Positions 16,390 to 27,415 of a stretch of DNA of 64,000 nt are shown piece by piece. A program made the position numbers and the translations under genes. The notes below the pieces were generated by a model. The model did no database searches and was not told the DNA's origin. It saw nothing but the letters and a program-made list of their open reading frames with translations. Origin of the DNA: Hydrogenophaga sp. BPS33 (GTDB taxonomy: Bacteria; Pseudomonadota; Gammaproteobacteria; Burkholderiales; Burkholderiaceae_C); the NCBI RefSeq assembly GCF_009859475.1, contig NZ_CP044549.1, positions 2,542,001-2,606,000 of the forward strand, given 5' to 3'. Numbering within the stretch: position 1 is the stretch's first letter; each line of letters opens with the position of its first letter.

Positions 16390-17796
16390 ATGACCGCATC
16401 TTCTGCAAACCCGGCGCCTCCTGCCGTGTTCACCGCCCTGGCCGACCATGCGTGTCGTCTCGGTTTTGACGATCTGCCCGAAGCCGTGGTGCGGCGCGTG
16501 GAGGCGGTCCTGATGGACCTGATCGGCTCCACCTGGGTGGTGCTGGGCGGCCCGGGATCGCGCGCGTTGTGGCGCTATGCGAGTGCGATGAACCCCACGC
16601 CGCAGGCCACGCTGTGGGGCACCTCCCGGCAGGTCGCGGTGGCCGAGGCGGCGACCGTGAACGGTGCGCTGGGCTACGAAGCCGAATTCGACGATGGCAA
16701 CTCGCTGGGTGGGCACTGGGGGAGCTCCAGCATTCCCGCCATCCTCGCGCTGGCCGAGCGCGATGGCACGTGCGCGCAGGAGGTGGCGGTGGCGATCGTG
16801 GTCGCCTACGAGATCGGCAACCGGGTGAGCCGGCTGGTCTCCAAGGGCCTGCTGGAACGCGGCATCCATTTCCCAGGCACCATGGGCGCGGTGGCGGCGA
16901 TCGCCGGTGCGGGGCGCCTGCTCGGGCTGGACCGCGACACACTGGCCGCGGCCCTGGGCCATGCGGCCTTGTCGCCCGTGGCTCCGTATCTGCCAGGCCA
17001 CGTCGGCGCTGACACGAAGAACCTGTACTCGGGCTGGCCGAACCACTGCGGCATCCACTTCACGGCGCTCGCGCAAGCCGGTTACCTGGGCGCGGCGGAC
17101 CTGCTCGAAGGCCGCGATGGCCTGGCCGCCGCGCTCGGCCGCCCAGGTGCGCCCGCAGAGCTCGCGGCCGAGGCACTCGATGGCCTGGGTACCCGCTGGG
17201 CCATCTCGCAAACCTATTTCAAGGCCTATCCCTGCTGCCGATGGCTGCAGGCACCGGTGCGCGGTGTGATCGGGTCGATGCGAGCGAACGCCATTGATGC
17301 CATGGACATTGCGAGCGTGCGTGTGCGCGGCCCCCGCTTCCTGGCGATGTACGCCCACGGCGAGCCCTGCATGCGCCCGATCCAGGGCAAGTACAGCCTC
17401 ATGTACTGCGTGGGCGCGGCCGCCGCGCGCGGCGCGTTGGGGCAGGACGAGTTTTCGGCGGATGCGCTCGATGACGCACGCATTCGCGGTTTGTCGCAGT
17501 GCGTGGAGTTCTGCGTCGATCCTGTGCTGGAAGCCCAGTTTCCTGCCCGTTACGAGACAGTCGTCGAACTGCGCCTGCGAGACGGTCGCCTATTCGAGTC
17601 GCGGGACACACCGCCCTGGGGGCCTGACCAACCACCCGCGCTGGACGAACTCGCGGGCAAGTTCATGCCGATCATGCGCGCCGCCTGCGGCGACGGCACC
17701 GCACAGGCCTGGCTGGCGTGGTTTCGCGGAGGCCTCCAGGCCGACCCATCGATGCGCAATTTCTTTGACTTGTTGCGCCGCTCGGCGGTCGGCTGA
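16390..17796 (+). CDS. MmgE/PrpD family protein
   Basis: A 468-aa protein of the family that includes 2-methylcitrate dehydratase PrpD and cis-aconitate decarboxylase. Recognisable parts are EAEFDDGN near residue 97, the NHCGIH segment near 218-223 and a conserved C-terminal domain. Substrates of most family members are unknown and are often dicarboxylic or hydroxy acids. It follows the reductase gene by 12 bp, so it acts in the same pathway, probably dehydrating or decarboxylating a ring-opened or carboxylated intermediate. The role is inferred from context. Confidence 0.85.
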   Translation: MTASSANPAPPAVFTALADHACRLGFDDLPEAVVRRVEAVLMDLIGSTWVVLGGPGSRALWRYASAMNPTPQATLWGTSRQVAVAEAATVNGALGYEAEFDDGNSLGGHWGSSSIPAILALAERDGTCAQEVAVAIVVAYEIGNRVSRLVSKGLLERGIHFPGTMGAVAAIAGAGRLLGLDRDTLAAALGHAALSPVAPYLPGHVGADTKNLYSGWPNHCGIHFTALAQAGYLGAADLLEGRDGLAAALGRPGAPAELAAEALDGLGTRWAISQTYFKAYPCCRWLQAPVRGVIGSMRANAIDAMDIASVRVRGPRFLAMYAHGEPCMRPIQGKYSLMYCVGAAAARGALGQDEFSADALDDARIRGLSQCVEFCVDPVLEAQFPARYETVVELRLRDGRLFESRDTPPWGPDQPPALDELAGKFMPIMRAACGDGTAQAWLAWFRGGLQADPSMRNFFDLLRRSAVG

Positions 17797-17855
17797 TGCG
17801 CCACCGTGAACACCGTCCTTCTTTTCCTCTTCATCTCCATCCAAAGGATCTGCAC

Positions 17856-18677
17856 ATGGCTTCACAACATTCGCGCGTGGCTGTCGTCACCGGAGCGCGT
17901 CGCGGCATCGGTCGCAGCATCGCGCTGGCCCTGGCCGACGCCGGCTGGGGCATCGTCGCGATCGACCTGCTCGACGACGACGAAACCCGCAAGACCCGCG
18001 AAGCGCTGGACAGCCGCCACGCCCGCCACGCGTTCCTCTCGGCCGACATTGCCGATGTGCAGCGCGCTGGGGAACTCTGCGAGCAGGCCCATGCCGCGTT
18101 CGGCCGCGTCGATGCGCTGGTGAACAACGCGGGCGTACAGGTGGCGGACCGCCAGGCGGACATCCTGCACACCAGTGTCGAGAGCTTCGACCGGCTGATG
18201 AACGTGAACCTGCGGGGTACTTTCTTTCTCACGCAGGCCTTTGCGCGCGCCATGCTGGCCCACCCCGCCAGCGATGGCGCCTACCGCTCCATCATCACCA
18301 TGTCCTCGTCCAACGCCTTGCACGCCAAGACGCGCGGGGCCGAGTACGGGCTGTCCAAGACGGGCCTGTCGATGTTGAACAAGACCATGGCGCTGCAACT
18401 CGCGCCTCACGGCATCGCCTGCTTCGAAGTGCAGCCCGGCCTGGTGAAGACCGAGATGAATGCCTCGATGCACGCGGTGTACCAGCCGATCGTGGAACGC
18501 GGGCTCACGCCGATTCCCCGCTGGGCCTTTGGGGAGGACGTGGGCAAGACGGTGGTGACGCTGGCCGATGGCGGCTTGCCGTTCTGTACCGGACAGACGA
18601 TCTACGTGGACGGTGGCCTGCACATCCCCAAGAGCCCATTCGAGAGTCCCTTCGTGCGCGACCACCTCGCGGTGTGA
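17856..18677 (+). CDS. Short-chain dehydrogenase/reductase, 3-ketoacyl-reductase-like
   Basis: A 273-aa SDR. The cofactor motif is TGARRGIG (12-19), NNAG lies at 90-93, and the catalytic residues are Ser near 151, Tyr164 and Lys168 (YGLSK). Asp37 at the end of the second strand suggests NAD rather than NADP. AAAGGA lies eight bases before ATG 17856. It is the last gene of the Rieske-reductase-MmgE operon and is followed by a GC-rich hairpin. It probably oxidises an alcohol formed in the pathway. Confidence 0.88.
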   Translation: MASQHSRVAVVTGARRGIGRSIALALADAGWGIVAIDLLDDDETRKTREALDSRHARHAFLSADIADVQRAGELCEQAHAAFGRVDALVNNAGVQVADRQADILHTSVESFDRLMNVNLRGTFFLTQAFARAMLAHPASDGAYRSIITMSSSNALHAKTRGAEYGLSKTGLSMLNKTMALQLAPHGIACFEVQPGLVKTEMNASMHAVYQPIVERGLTPIPRWAFGEDVGKTVVTLADGGLPFCTGQTIYVDGGLHIPKSPFESPFVRDHLAV

Positions 18678-18683
18678 ACGCCC

Positions 18684-18708
18684 GGGCCCGCGGCAGCGGG
18701 CCTTCTTC
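18684..18708 (+). terminator. Hairpin terminator after the SDR gene
   Basis: GGCCCGC-GGCA-GCGGGCC is a 7-bp GC stem seven bases after the SDR stop, followed by TTCTTC. The T-run is imperfect, but the position between convergent genes supports termination. Confidence 0.55.
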
Positions 18709-18725
18709 GAACCCGCCGCGCGGCT

Positions 18726-19454
18726 TCAGCGCGGCATGAGATCCAGGCGCGGGGCGGGACGCGTCGGCGCGGCCACATCCGCGTGGTGCACGCGCGATGC
18801 CATGCGGTAGCTGCCCACCGCGCGCCACACCGGCGCCACGGGCCACGCGGCGGTCTCGGTGCTGGTGGCCAAACGCGCCAATGCGTCGGATACATCGGGC
18901 TCGAAGCTGTCCACGATGCCGACATATTCCGCTCCCGTGGGTGCGCTGTCCACGTTGCGCAGCGCCTGTGGGCCCGCAGTCTCCACGGCCTGGATGCGCA
19001 CCCGCGTCACGCCGAGCGCCGCGCCCGTGAACAGCAATTGGTCCGCGTACCGCTGCAAAGCCGCCGCCGAGGGTGCCGAGGTTTGCGGCCACACCCAGCG
19101 CACGATCGACACTGCGCAGCCAGCGGTGTTGCCCGCCTGCGCGCACACCGGTCCGGTCTTGCGCAGAAAGTTGGAGAAGGACGGACGCATCGACGCGCTC
19201 CAGGGCGTGGGATTGGCCACGAGGTCGTTGTAGGCTTCGCTGCGCAGGCAGTCCAGGCCGTCGAGTTCGTACAAGGTGAAATAGCGCACCTGCGCCTCGG
19301 TGGTGGCGACATACCGTGTGGCGGCGATGTAGCCCGGCACCCACACCCGCTCCGCTACGTGCTCGAGCGTGTGCCACCGGTCGTATTCGGGAATGCGCTC
19401 GCGCTCGATGTCGTTCCAGAGCGAGAGCAGTGCGAGGGGGTTTTTCAAAGGCAT
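18726..19454 (-). CDS. Unassigned protein, possibly dimeric alpha/beta-barrel (EthD/DUF4286-like)
   Basis: A 242-aa protein I do not recognise with confidence. Near the N-terminus, YDRWHTLEHVAERVWVPGY, then ATRYVA and FTLYELDGLDCL, follow the pattern of small ferredoxin-like alpha/beta-barrel proteins in which an acidic/His segment (W-x-x-EH) is conserved. A second, weaker repeat of that fold may occupy the C-terminal half. There is no signal peptide. It is convergent with the SDR gene and divergent from the Bug gene at 19706, so it may belong to the same catabolic locus. ATG 19454 is chosen because it opens the conserved part; long upstream extensions are unlikely. Confidence 0.65.
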   Translation of the reverse strand: MPLKNPLALLSLWNDIERERIPEYDRWHTLEHVAERVWVPGYIAATRYVATTEAQVRYFTLYELDGLDCLRSEAYNDLVANPTPWSASMRPSFSNFLRKTGPVCAQAGNTAGCAVSIVRWVWPQTSAPSAAALQRYADQLLFTGAALGVTRVRIQAVETAGPQALRNVDSAPTGAEYVGIVDSFEPDVSDALARLATSTETAAWPVAPVWRAVGSYRMASRVHHADVAAPTRPAPRLDLMPR

Positions 19455-19705
19455 GCGTGGAGATCCTGGTGGGTGAACGGATGGGAGGGCGATGAGCCGC
19501 ATTCTGGATGCGCGCACGCACCGACGCCAACGCGTTCTCGTTATGCCAGCATTAGCGCGATTGCAATGTGCTGTGGCCGGCCGCGGGGCGTGCCGTCGAT
19601 AAGCGGGTGTTATGCACGCGTCACGCAGAACTCGTTTTGATGCGGTGGATCGGTTCCCTACCATTCGATTTCTTTTGCACCGAACATCCTCAGGAGACAG
19701 CACCC

Positions 19706-20680
19706 ATGAACACATACACACGCCGCGGCTTGTTGGCCGCGATGGCTTCGGCCTGCCTGATCACCCTGGGCAGCGCAGCCGCGCAAGTCAGTACCAAGCC
19801 GCTGTCGATCGTGGTGGGCTTTGCCGCCGGCGGGCCCACCGACATCGTGGCGCGCGTGGTGGCCAAAGCCTTGGCCGAAGAACTGGGCAAGCCCGTGATC
19901 GTGGAGAACAAGCCCGGTGCAGGCTCGACCGTGGCAGCGGGATACGTGGCGCACGGGCCCACGGATGGGACCAGCATGTTGCTGGTGGTGCCGGGCCTCA
20001 CGGGGGCCGAGACGTTGTTTCCCAACCGCAAATACGACCTGACGAAAGATTTCGCCGCCATTTCCTTGCTCGGCACCTCGCCCAACTGGCTGCTGACCCC
20101 CGTGGGCAGCGACTTCAAGACCGCACAAGAGGTGGAGAAGCGCGCCAAGGCGGCACCCGGCAAGTATTCCTACGGCCATGGGGCGACCGGTGGCATTTCG
20201 CATCTTTCTTCCGAATGGCTGAATGCGGTCAAGAAGCTGGACATTCTGTCCGTGCCCTACAAGGGCAATGGCCCCGCGCTGGTGGACCTCGTGGGCGGGC
20301 GCATCGACCTGATGTTCGACCAGCCGATCAGTTCCGAATCCTTTGTCGCCTCGGGCAAGCTGCGGCCTCTGGCCGTGACCTCGGCCAAACGCCTGGCCAC
20401 CTATCCCGATGTGCCGACGATGGAAGAGGCCGGGTATCCGGGCTTCGTGGTGGAGGTCTGGTACGGATTGGTGTTTGCGGCCAAGACGCCCGAGACCACG
20501 GTGAAGACGGTCAACGAAGCCTTGGCGCGCGTGCTGGCCCGCGACGACGTGAAGAGCAGCTTGAACAATTCGGGCGTGACGCCGCAACACAGCACGCCGC
20601 AGGCGTTTCAGAGCCGCATCAATGGCGAAGTGGAGCGTTGGAAGCGCGTGATCATCGACGCGAAGATCACGACGCAATAA
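19706..20680 (+). CDS. Bug-family tripartite tricarboxylate transporter substrate-binding protein
   Basis: A 324-aa periplasmic binding protein; its N-terminus has RR followed by a hydrophobic stretch and AAAQ, a Sec or possibly Tat-like signal. Motifs are LSIVVGFAAGGPTDIVAR and ENKPGAGSTVAAG. AGGAG precedes ATG 19706 by nine bases. It ends at a perfect bidirectional terminator shared with dnaJ. The neighbouring unassigned gene is divergent. It is likely a carboxylate-capture protein for the adjacent locus. Confidence 0.9.
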   Translation: MNTYTRRGLLAAMASACLITLGSAAAQVSTKPLSIVVGFAAGGPTDIVARVVAKALAEELGKPVIVENKPGAGSTVAAGYVAHGPTDGTSMLLVVPGLTGAETLFPNRKYDLTKDFAAISLLGTSPNWLLTPVGSDFKTAQEVEKRAKAAPGKYSYGHGATGGISHLSSEWLNAVKKLDILSVPYKGNGPALVDLVGGRIDLMFDQPISSESFVASGKLRPLAVTSAKRLATYPDVPTMEEAGYPGFVVEVWYGLVFAAKTPETTVKTVNEALARVLARDDVKSSLNNSGVTPQHSTPQAFQSRINGEVERWKRVIIDAKITTQ

Positions 20681-20711
20681 AAAAAAGCGACGCCGCGGCG
20701 TCGCTTTTTTT
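20679..20711. terminator. Bidirectional rho-independent terminator between the Bug gene and dnaJ
   Basis: GCGACGCCGCGGCGTCGC (20687-20704) is a perfect 18-bp palindrome with a run of A on the left and seven T on the right, so it works in both directions. It ends the Bug gene (stop at 20680) and dnaJ (stop at 20729). A diverged copy is in the scar at 10552-10579. Confidence 0.92.
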
Positions 20712-20728
20712 GGAGCCTGAACCTTCGA

Positions 20729-21862
20729 TCAGGCAAAGAACGACTTCGCCTTCTCGAACCAGCCCTTGTCGTTCGGGCTGTGCTTGTGGCCGCCCTTCTT
20801 GAACGACTCGTCGAGTTCCTTGAGCAGCTTGCGCTGGTGCTCGGTGAGCTTGACCGGCGTTTCCACCGCCACGTGGCAGTACAGATCGCCGGGGTAGCTG
20901 GAGCGCACGCCCTTGACGCCCTTGCCGCGCAGGCGGAAGGTTTTGCCGCTCTGCGTGCCTTCGGGCAGGTCGATGGTGGCCTTGCCCGCGAGCGTGGGCA
21001 CGTCGATCTCGCCGCCGAGCGCGGCGGTGGTCATGCTCACCGGCACCTGGCAGTGCAGGTCGTCGCCTTCGCGCTCGAAGATGTCGTGCTTGCGCAGCCG
21101 CACCTCGATGTAGAGGTCGCCCGAAGGCCCGCCGTTCTGTCCGGGCTCGCCGTTGCCGGTGCTGCGGATGCGCTGGCCGTCGTCGATGCCGGCCGGGATC
21201 TTGATCTCCAGCGTCTTCTGCTTCTTGATCTTGCCCTGGCCGTGGCACACGGTGCAGGGGTCGGGAATGATCTTGCCCTGGCCGTGGCACGTGGGGCAGG
21301 TCTGCTGCACGCTGAAGAAGCCCTGGCGCATCTGCACCTGGCCTTGCCCGTGGCAGGTGGTGCAGGTCTTGGCGCTGGTGCCGGGCTTGGCGCCCGTGCC
21401 GTTGCAGGTGTCGCAGTTGTCCCACGAAGGAATGCGGATCTGCGTTTCCTTGCCGGCTGCCGCTTCTTCCAGGGAGATCTCCATGGCGTAGGACAGGTCC
21501 GCGCCGCGGTACACCTGCCGGCCGCCGCGCTGGCCGCGCGCGCCGCCGAAGATGTCGCCAAAGATATCGCCGAAGGCGTCGCCGAAACCACCGAAGCCTT
21601 CGGCACCGCCCGCGCCACCGCGCATGTTCGGGTCCACGCCGGCGTGGCCGTACTGGTCGTACGCCGCCTTCTTCTGCGGGTCCGACAGCATTTCGTAGGC
21701 CTCCTTGGCCTCCTTGAATTTCTCTTCGGCCGTCTTGGCCGCATCACCCTGGTTGCGGTCGGGGTGGTGCTTCATCGCCAGCTTGCGGTACGCCTTCTTG
21801 ATCTCGTCGTCCGAGGCGTTCTTGGGCACGCCCAGCACTTCGTAAAAATCGCGTTTAGCCAT
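20729..21862 (-). CDS. dnaJ: Chaperone protein DnaJ
   Basis: A 377-aa Hsp40 that loads substrates on DnaK and stimulates its ATPase. It has the full type-I plan: J domain (1-70) with HPD near 33-35, a Gly/Phe-rich linker (about 75-125), four zinc-binding CxxCxGxG repeats ([32 protein letters not shown]) and two C-terminal substrate domains. It is the last gene of grpE-dnaK-dnaJ and ends at a strong terminator. Its final 20 codons are duplicated at 10601-10663. Confidence 0.98.
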   Translation of the reverse strand: MAKRDFYEVLGVPKNASDDEIKKAYRKLAMKHHPDRNQGDAAKTAEEKFKEAKEAYEMLSDPQKKAAYDQYGHAGVDPNMRGGAGGAEGFGGFGDAFGDIFGDIFGGARGQRGGRQVYRGADLSYAMEISLEEAAAGKETQIRIPSWDNCDTCNGTGAKPGTSAKTCTTCHGQGQVQMRQGFFSVQQTCPTCHGQGKIIPDPCTVCHGQGKIKKQKTLEIKIPAGIDDGQRIRSTGNGEPGQNGGPSGDLYIEVRLRKHDIFEREGDDLHCQVPVSMTTAALGGEIDVPTLAGKATIDLPEGTQSGKTFRLRGKGVKGVRSSYPGDLYCHVAVETPVKLTEHQRKLLKELDESFKKGGHKHSPNDKGWFEKAKSFFA

Positions 21863-21957
21863 GGTCTTCTTGGGATTCGGGGAGAGCGGATGGAGTGCAA
21901 ACGCCGCGTCAGGTTTCCCCAGACGCGGCGCGTGGATTCAGGAAGATCGCTCTCCCA

Positions 21958-23898
<1,941 letters not shown>

Positions 23899-23985
23899 GT
23901 TGTTGCTCCGGTTCGAAAGAAGAAATGTGAAAAACGATGTGGGGAAGGTGTGGATAACCTGGGGTTATTTCAAGGCCCCAGAGGC

Positions 23986-24549
23986 TTATTTCGGTGCGGC
24001 GACCGTGACCAGGGCAGGGCGCAGGATGCGGTCGGCGATGAGGTAGCCTTTTTGCAGCACGGTCACCACGGTGTTGGGTTCCTGGTCGGCGGGCACCATG
24101 CTGATGGCCTGGTGCTGGTGCGGGTCGAACCGGGACGATGCGACCGGGTTGATCTCCAGCACCTTGTGGCGCTCCAGCGCGCTCTTGAGCTGCTTCAAGG
24201 TGGCTTCGGAGCCTTCGCGCAGCTGTTCGCGGGTGGCCTCCTGCACGGTGAGGCCGGCTTCCAGGCTGTCGGCCACGGCCAGCATGCTCTCGGCAAAGCT
24301 CTCCACGGCGAATTTGCGCGCCTTGCTCACCTCTTCCTCGGCGCGGCGGCGGGCGTTTTCCGCCTCGGCCTTGGCGCGCAGGAACTGGTCGGCCAGGTCG
24401 GCGTTCTGCGCCTTCAGGGTGGCGACTTCGTTGACGAGGGCGGTGGTGACGTCTGCGGCGTTGGCGGCCTGGGCCGCCTCGGCTTCTTCAGGGCTCACGG
24501 GATCCGCGTTCAATTCGGGCTGATCGGGTGGGTTGGGCGTCTGGCTCAT
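23986..24549 (-). CDS. grpE: Nucleotide exchange factor GrpE
   Basis: A 187-aa protein that releases ADP from DnaK. An acidic N-terminal tail is followed by the long dimer coiled coil (about residues 38-100; [20 protein letters not shown]) and the beta-wing domain (about 125-185) ending near [19 protein letters not shown] 24549 is chosen; upstream residues in the frame do not look like GrpE. A near-consensus sigma-32 promoter lies 52-78 bp ahead, so the operon should be heat-inducible. Confidence 0.96.
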   Translation of the reverse strand: MSQTPNPPDQPELNADPVSPEEAEAAQAANAADVTTALVNEVATLKAQNADLADQFLRAKAEAENARRRAEEEVSKARKFAVESFAESMLAVADSLEAGLTVQEATREQLREGSEATLKQLKSALERHKVLEINPVASSRFDPHQHQAISMVPADQEPNTVVTVLQKGYLIADRILRPALVTVAAPK

Positions 24550-24600
24550 GGGTCTTGGAAGTGCGTCAAAAAACAATGGCCAGGACGGCCACGCAAGGCA

Positions 24601-24627
24601 GTTGGGGTCGCCCCGAACCGATTCAAG
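24601..24627 (-). promoter_or_regulatory. Sigma-32 (RpoH) heat-shock promoter of grpE-dnaK-dnaJ
   Basis: On the minus strand CTTGAAT (-35, 24627-24621) and CCCCAAC (-10, 24607-24601) are 13 bases apart, close to the RpoH consensus CTTGAAA-N11-14-CCCCAT. It points at grpE and sits 52 bp before its start codon. No intact CIRCE element was found, so control is probably by RpoH and not HrcA. Confidence 0.85.
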
Positions 24628-24823
24628 GGGTCGAGATGAACTTTTGGTGCCGGGCCGCATCTCTTGGCGGTGGGCCGGGTCATCGATCGTCTCGATGAAT
24701 GCTAATTTCTTCGGGTTGGCAGGGCCGGTTGGCGGTACTCGCCCCGCGGCGCGGGCCTTCAAGCGAGGGCAGCCTCGTCGCGGCCGATGGCGGCTGCTTG
24801 GCGATGGAGGCCTATGGAAGCTT

Positions 24824-24897
24824 TGGAGCGGGTGAAGGGAATCGAACCCTCGTATGAAGCTTGGGAAGCTGCCGTTCTACCATTGAACTACACCCGC
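24824..24897 (-). tRNA. tRNA-Gly (anticodon CCC)
   Basis: A 74-nt cloverleaf including an encoded CCA end. The acceptor stem is GCGGGTG/CACCCGC, the D-arm GTTC/GAAC, the anticodon loop TTCCCAA with CCC at 24865-24863, and the T-loop TTCGATT. It closely resembles E. coli glyU. The anticodon stem GCAGC/GCTTC has one C-U mismatch at its second pair. It is a single tRNA gene between grpE and an acyl-CoA dehydrogenase gene. Confidence 0.95.
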
Positions 24898-24918
24898 GTG
24901 GGAGCGCATTCTAGCCGC

Positions 24919-26103
24919 TCAGATGCCCGAGGGCGCGCGTCCCAGCAGCCGGTCGGAGATGATGCGCATCTGGATCTCCGAGGTACCTTCGAAGATCTTG
25001 GTCAGGCGCGCGTCGCGCCAGTAGCGTTCCACGGCGTAATGCGTGGTATAGCCCGCGCCCCCCAGAATCTGCAAGGCTTCGCTGCACACGCGCTCCGACA
25101 TCTCGGAGGCAAACAGCTTGCTCATCGCCGCTTCGGTGTCGCAGCGCTGCCCCGTGTCGATCTGGGTGCACACGTGGTAGTTGAGTTGGCGCGCGGCTTC
25201 GATCTCGGTGGCCATTCGGGCGAGCTTGAAGCGAATGGCCTGGAAGTGGGCGATCGGTTGGTCAAATTGCACGCGCTCCTGGGCGTAGCGCATGGCGTCC
25301 TCCAGCGCGCCGCGGGCCAGGCCAATGGAGCGCGCTGCGGTGTGCGCGCGGTAGCTCTCCAGGCCGCGCGAGAAGGCCGCGAAGGCTTCTCCTTCGCGGC
25401 CGATGAGCGCGCTGGCCGGCAGTGGGAAATTGTCGAACGCCAACTCCCAGGTCTTCCACCCGTAGTAGCCGATCTTGGGAATGGCCGAACCCGCCAGGCC
25501 AGGCGGGAAGCTGCCGCGCGGCTTGTCGATGAGGAAGGCGCTGATGCCCAGGTGCTTGCGTTTGGGGTCCGGTGACGGCGAGGTGCGGGCGAGCAGGAAG
25601 ATGAAGTCCGCGCCGTCGGCAAAGGTGCACCAGGTTTTGTTGCCGTTGATGCGCCAGCCCTCGCCATCGCGCGTGGCCCTGCAGTTCACGTTGGCCAGGT
25701 CGGAGCCGGTGTCGGGCTCGGAGAGCGCCAACGCGCCGAGGTATTCGCCCCGGGCCACGCGCGGCATGATGGCCGCGCGTTGTGCTTCGTTGAAGAGTTG
25801 CGAACCCATGAAGCTGTTGCCGCGCGCGATGATGGAGCCCACGCTCATCCAGGCGCGGGTGAGTTCCTCCGCCACCAGGCAGTACTCGAAGCAGCCCAGC
25901 CCCATGCCCCCGTGGGACTCGGGGATGGTGATGCCGAAGTAGCCCAGTTCGCCCATCTTGTCGATGAGCGAGCGCGGCATGTCGGCGCGCTCGGGGTCCA
26001 GGCGGTTGGCCAGGGGCAGCACTTCTTCCCTGGCGAACTGGCGGGCGGCCTCCTGCAACATGCGGCGTTCGAGGGTCAGGTAGCCGGTGGTGGGGTCTTG
26101 CAT
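24919..26103 (-). CDS. Acyl-CoA dehydrogenase
   Basis: A 394-aa flavoenzyme that introduces an alpha-beta double bond into an acyl-CoA. It has the three-domain family plan: a helical N-terminus, a beta middle domain with LALSEPDTGSD near 130-145, and a helical C-terminus ending in GGAGYTTHYAVERYWRDAR and FEGTSEIQ, where Glu is the usual catalytic base. It is the last gene of a minus-strand acyl-CoA cluster, 41 bp after a CoA-transferase gene. The substrate is unknown; such enzymes often act on branched or aromatic acyl-CoAs. Confidence 0.9.
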   Translation of the reverse strand: MQDPTTGYLTLERRMLQEAARQFAREEVLPLANRLDPERADMPRSLIDKMGELGYFGITIPESHGGMGLGCFEYCLVAEELTRAWMSVGSIIARGNSFMGSQLFNEAQRAAIMPRVARGEYLGALALSEPDTGSDLANVNCRATRDGEGWRINGNKTWCTFADGADFIFLLARTSPSPDPKRKHLGISAFLIDKPRGSFPPGLAGSAIPKIGYYGWKTWELAFDNFPLPASALIGREGEAFAAFSRGLESYRAHTAARSIGLARGALEDAMRYAQERVQFDQPIAHFQAIRFKLARMATEIEAARQLNYHVCTQIDTGQRCDTEAAMSKLFASEMSERVCSEALQILGGAGYTTHYAVERYWRDARLTKIFEGTSEIQMRIISDRLLGRAPSGI

Positions 26104-26144
26104 GGCAATGGGTGGCTCAAAAAAGTGGGAGAAGAGGGCGGTTC

Positions 26145-27356
26145 TCAGGAGGTCCAATAGGGATCTCGTTCGGGTCCTGCCACCACGCCTGTATCGAACA
26201 ATTTGCCGATCGCACCCGAGGCCAGTCCCAGCACGTCGGCCAGTACTTCCTCGGTGTGCTGACCCAGCCAGGGCGCGGGTGCGGTGGCCGCCCGCGGGAG
26301 GTCGGCCACCGAGACGGTGGCACCCGCGCCGCGGTGGCTCCCGACGCCGGGCGTGTCCAGGGGCTCGAACACCGGGTTCTCGAGACCTGCCCGGGGATCG
26401 TGGTCCACGAGATCCTGCACACCACGGTACAGACCCCAGCACACCTTGTGCTGCTGGAACACGGCCTCGACCTCGTGGAAATCGCGCGCGGCACACCAGG
26501 CTTCGATCCGCGTGGCAATGGGCTCGCGCGCGGCAAAACGCGCCTCCTCGTCCATCGCCAGGTGTTCGGCATCCAGGCCGCAGGCGGTACACAGCGCACG
26601 CCATTGGCCGGCGGAGATGCCCGCCACCATCACCCGCCGGCCGTCGCGGGTGCCGAAGTCGCGTCCGAAGGCGCCGTAGAGGTGGTTGCCCAGCGCTGGC
26701 CGCTCCTGCCCGAGGATCTCGGCTTCCGCCATGAACCCCAGATGGGACAAGGTGGTGAAGGCCACGTCGGACAGTGCGAGCCGCAGCTCGGCTCCCAGGC
26801 CGTTCGAGCGGCGGCGCTGCACGGCGGCCAGCACGGCGAACGCGGCCTGGTAGGCGCAGGCCAGGTCCCAGGCGGGCAGCACGCCGTTGACCGGCGCATC
26901 GACGCTGCCATGCCCCGTCATGGCGGGGAAGCCTGCCGAGGCATTGACCGTGTAGTCCACGGCGTTGTTGCCGTCGCTGGAGCCGATGATGGTGCAGGAA
27001 ATGAGATCGGCGCGTTGCTGCGCGAGGGTGGCATGCGAGAGCCAGGGCACGGCGATGTTGGTGAGCAGCACGCCACCCCCCTCGCCAGGCGCCGTGGCCA
27101 AGGCCTGCACCAGCTCACGTCCTTCGGCGCTGCGGATGTCGACCGCCAGCGAGCGCTTGCCCTTGTTGAGTCCCGTCCAGTAGAGGCTGCGCCCGCCGGG
27201 CAGACGCGGGGCGCGTGCGTAGTCGATGCCGCCACCGATGTGGTCGACCCGGATCACATCGGCGCCGTATTGCGCGAGGGTGAGGCCGGCCAGCGGCGCG
27301 GCGATGAACGCGGAGCTTTCAAGAACTCTGAGGTTGCCAAGGAGTGCGTAGGTCAT
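26145..27356 (-). CDS. CaiB/BaiF family CoA-transferase (diverged)
   Basis: A 403-aa class III CoA-transferase-like protein. The N-terminus has the family pattern (LRVLESSAFIAAPLAGLTLAQ, YGADVIRVDHIGGGID) and NNAVDYTVNASAGF aligns with the catalytic-Asp region. It is less typical than its neighbour at 27416, including in the GDPR-like segment. It would move CoA between carboxylic acids. It lies 59 bp after the other CoA-transferase gene; the two may act on different acids or form a heteromer. Confidence 0.85.
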   Translation of the reverse strand: MTYALLGNLRVLESSAFIAAPLAGLTLAQYGADVIRVDHIGGGIDYARAPRLPGGRSLYWTGLNKGKRSLAVDIRSAEGRELVQALATAPGEGGGVLLTNIAVPWLSHATLAQQRADLISCTIIGSSDGNNAVDYTVNASAGFPAMTGHGSVDAPVNGVLPAWDLACAYQAAFAVLAAVQRRRSNGLGAELRLALSDVAFTTLSHLGFMAEAEILGQERPALGNHLYGAFGRDFGTRDGRRVMVAGISAGQWRALCTACGLDAEHLAMDEEARFAAREPIATRIEAWCAARDFHEVEAVFQQHKVCWGLYRGVQDLVDHDPRAGLENPVFEPLDTPGVGSHRGAGATVSVADLPRAATAPAPWLGQHTEEVLADVLGLASGAIGKLFDTGVVAGPERDPYWTS

Positions 27357-27415
27357 GCGGGGGCAGCATCCGGTCAGGGTCGGGTGGACGACGCTGCGAG
27401 CGTACGCCATGCGCG

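Noticed and set aside
14497..17358. 953-aa minus-strand open frame across the Rieske, reductase and MmgE genes
   Set aside because: Antisense shadow of three clear genes on the plus strand; low-complexity Arg/His/Ala-rich translation.
23959..23981. CTGGGG/CCCCAG hairpin after grpE, considered as a terminator or second heat-shock promoter (it contains CTTGAAA)
   Set aside because: No T-run follows the stem, and the nearest CCCCA -10 candidate is 23 bases from CTTGAAA, too far for sigma-32.
24697..24705. GAATGCTAA, resembling the right half of a CIRCE element upstream of grpE
   Set aside because: No matching TTAGCACTC half is found nine bases upstream, so there is no HrcA site.
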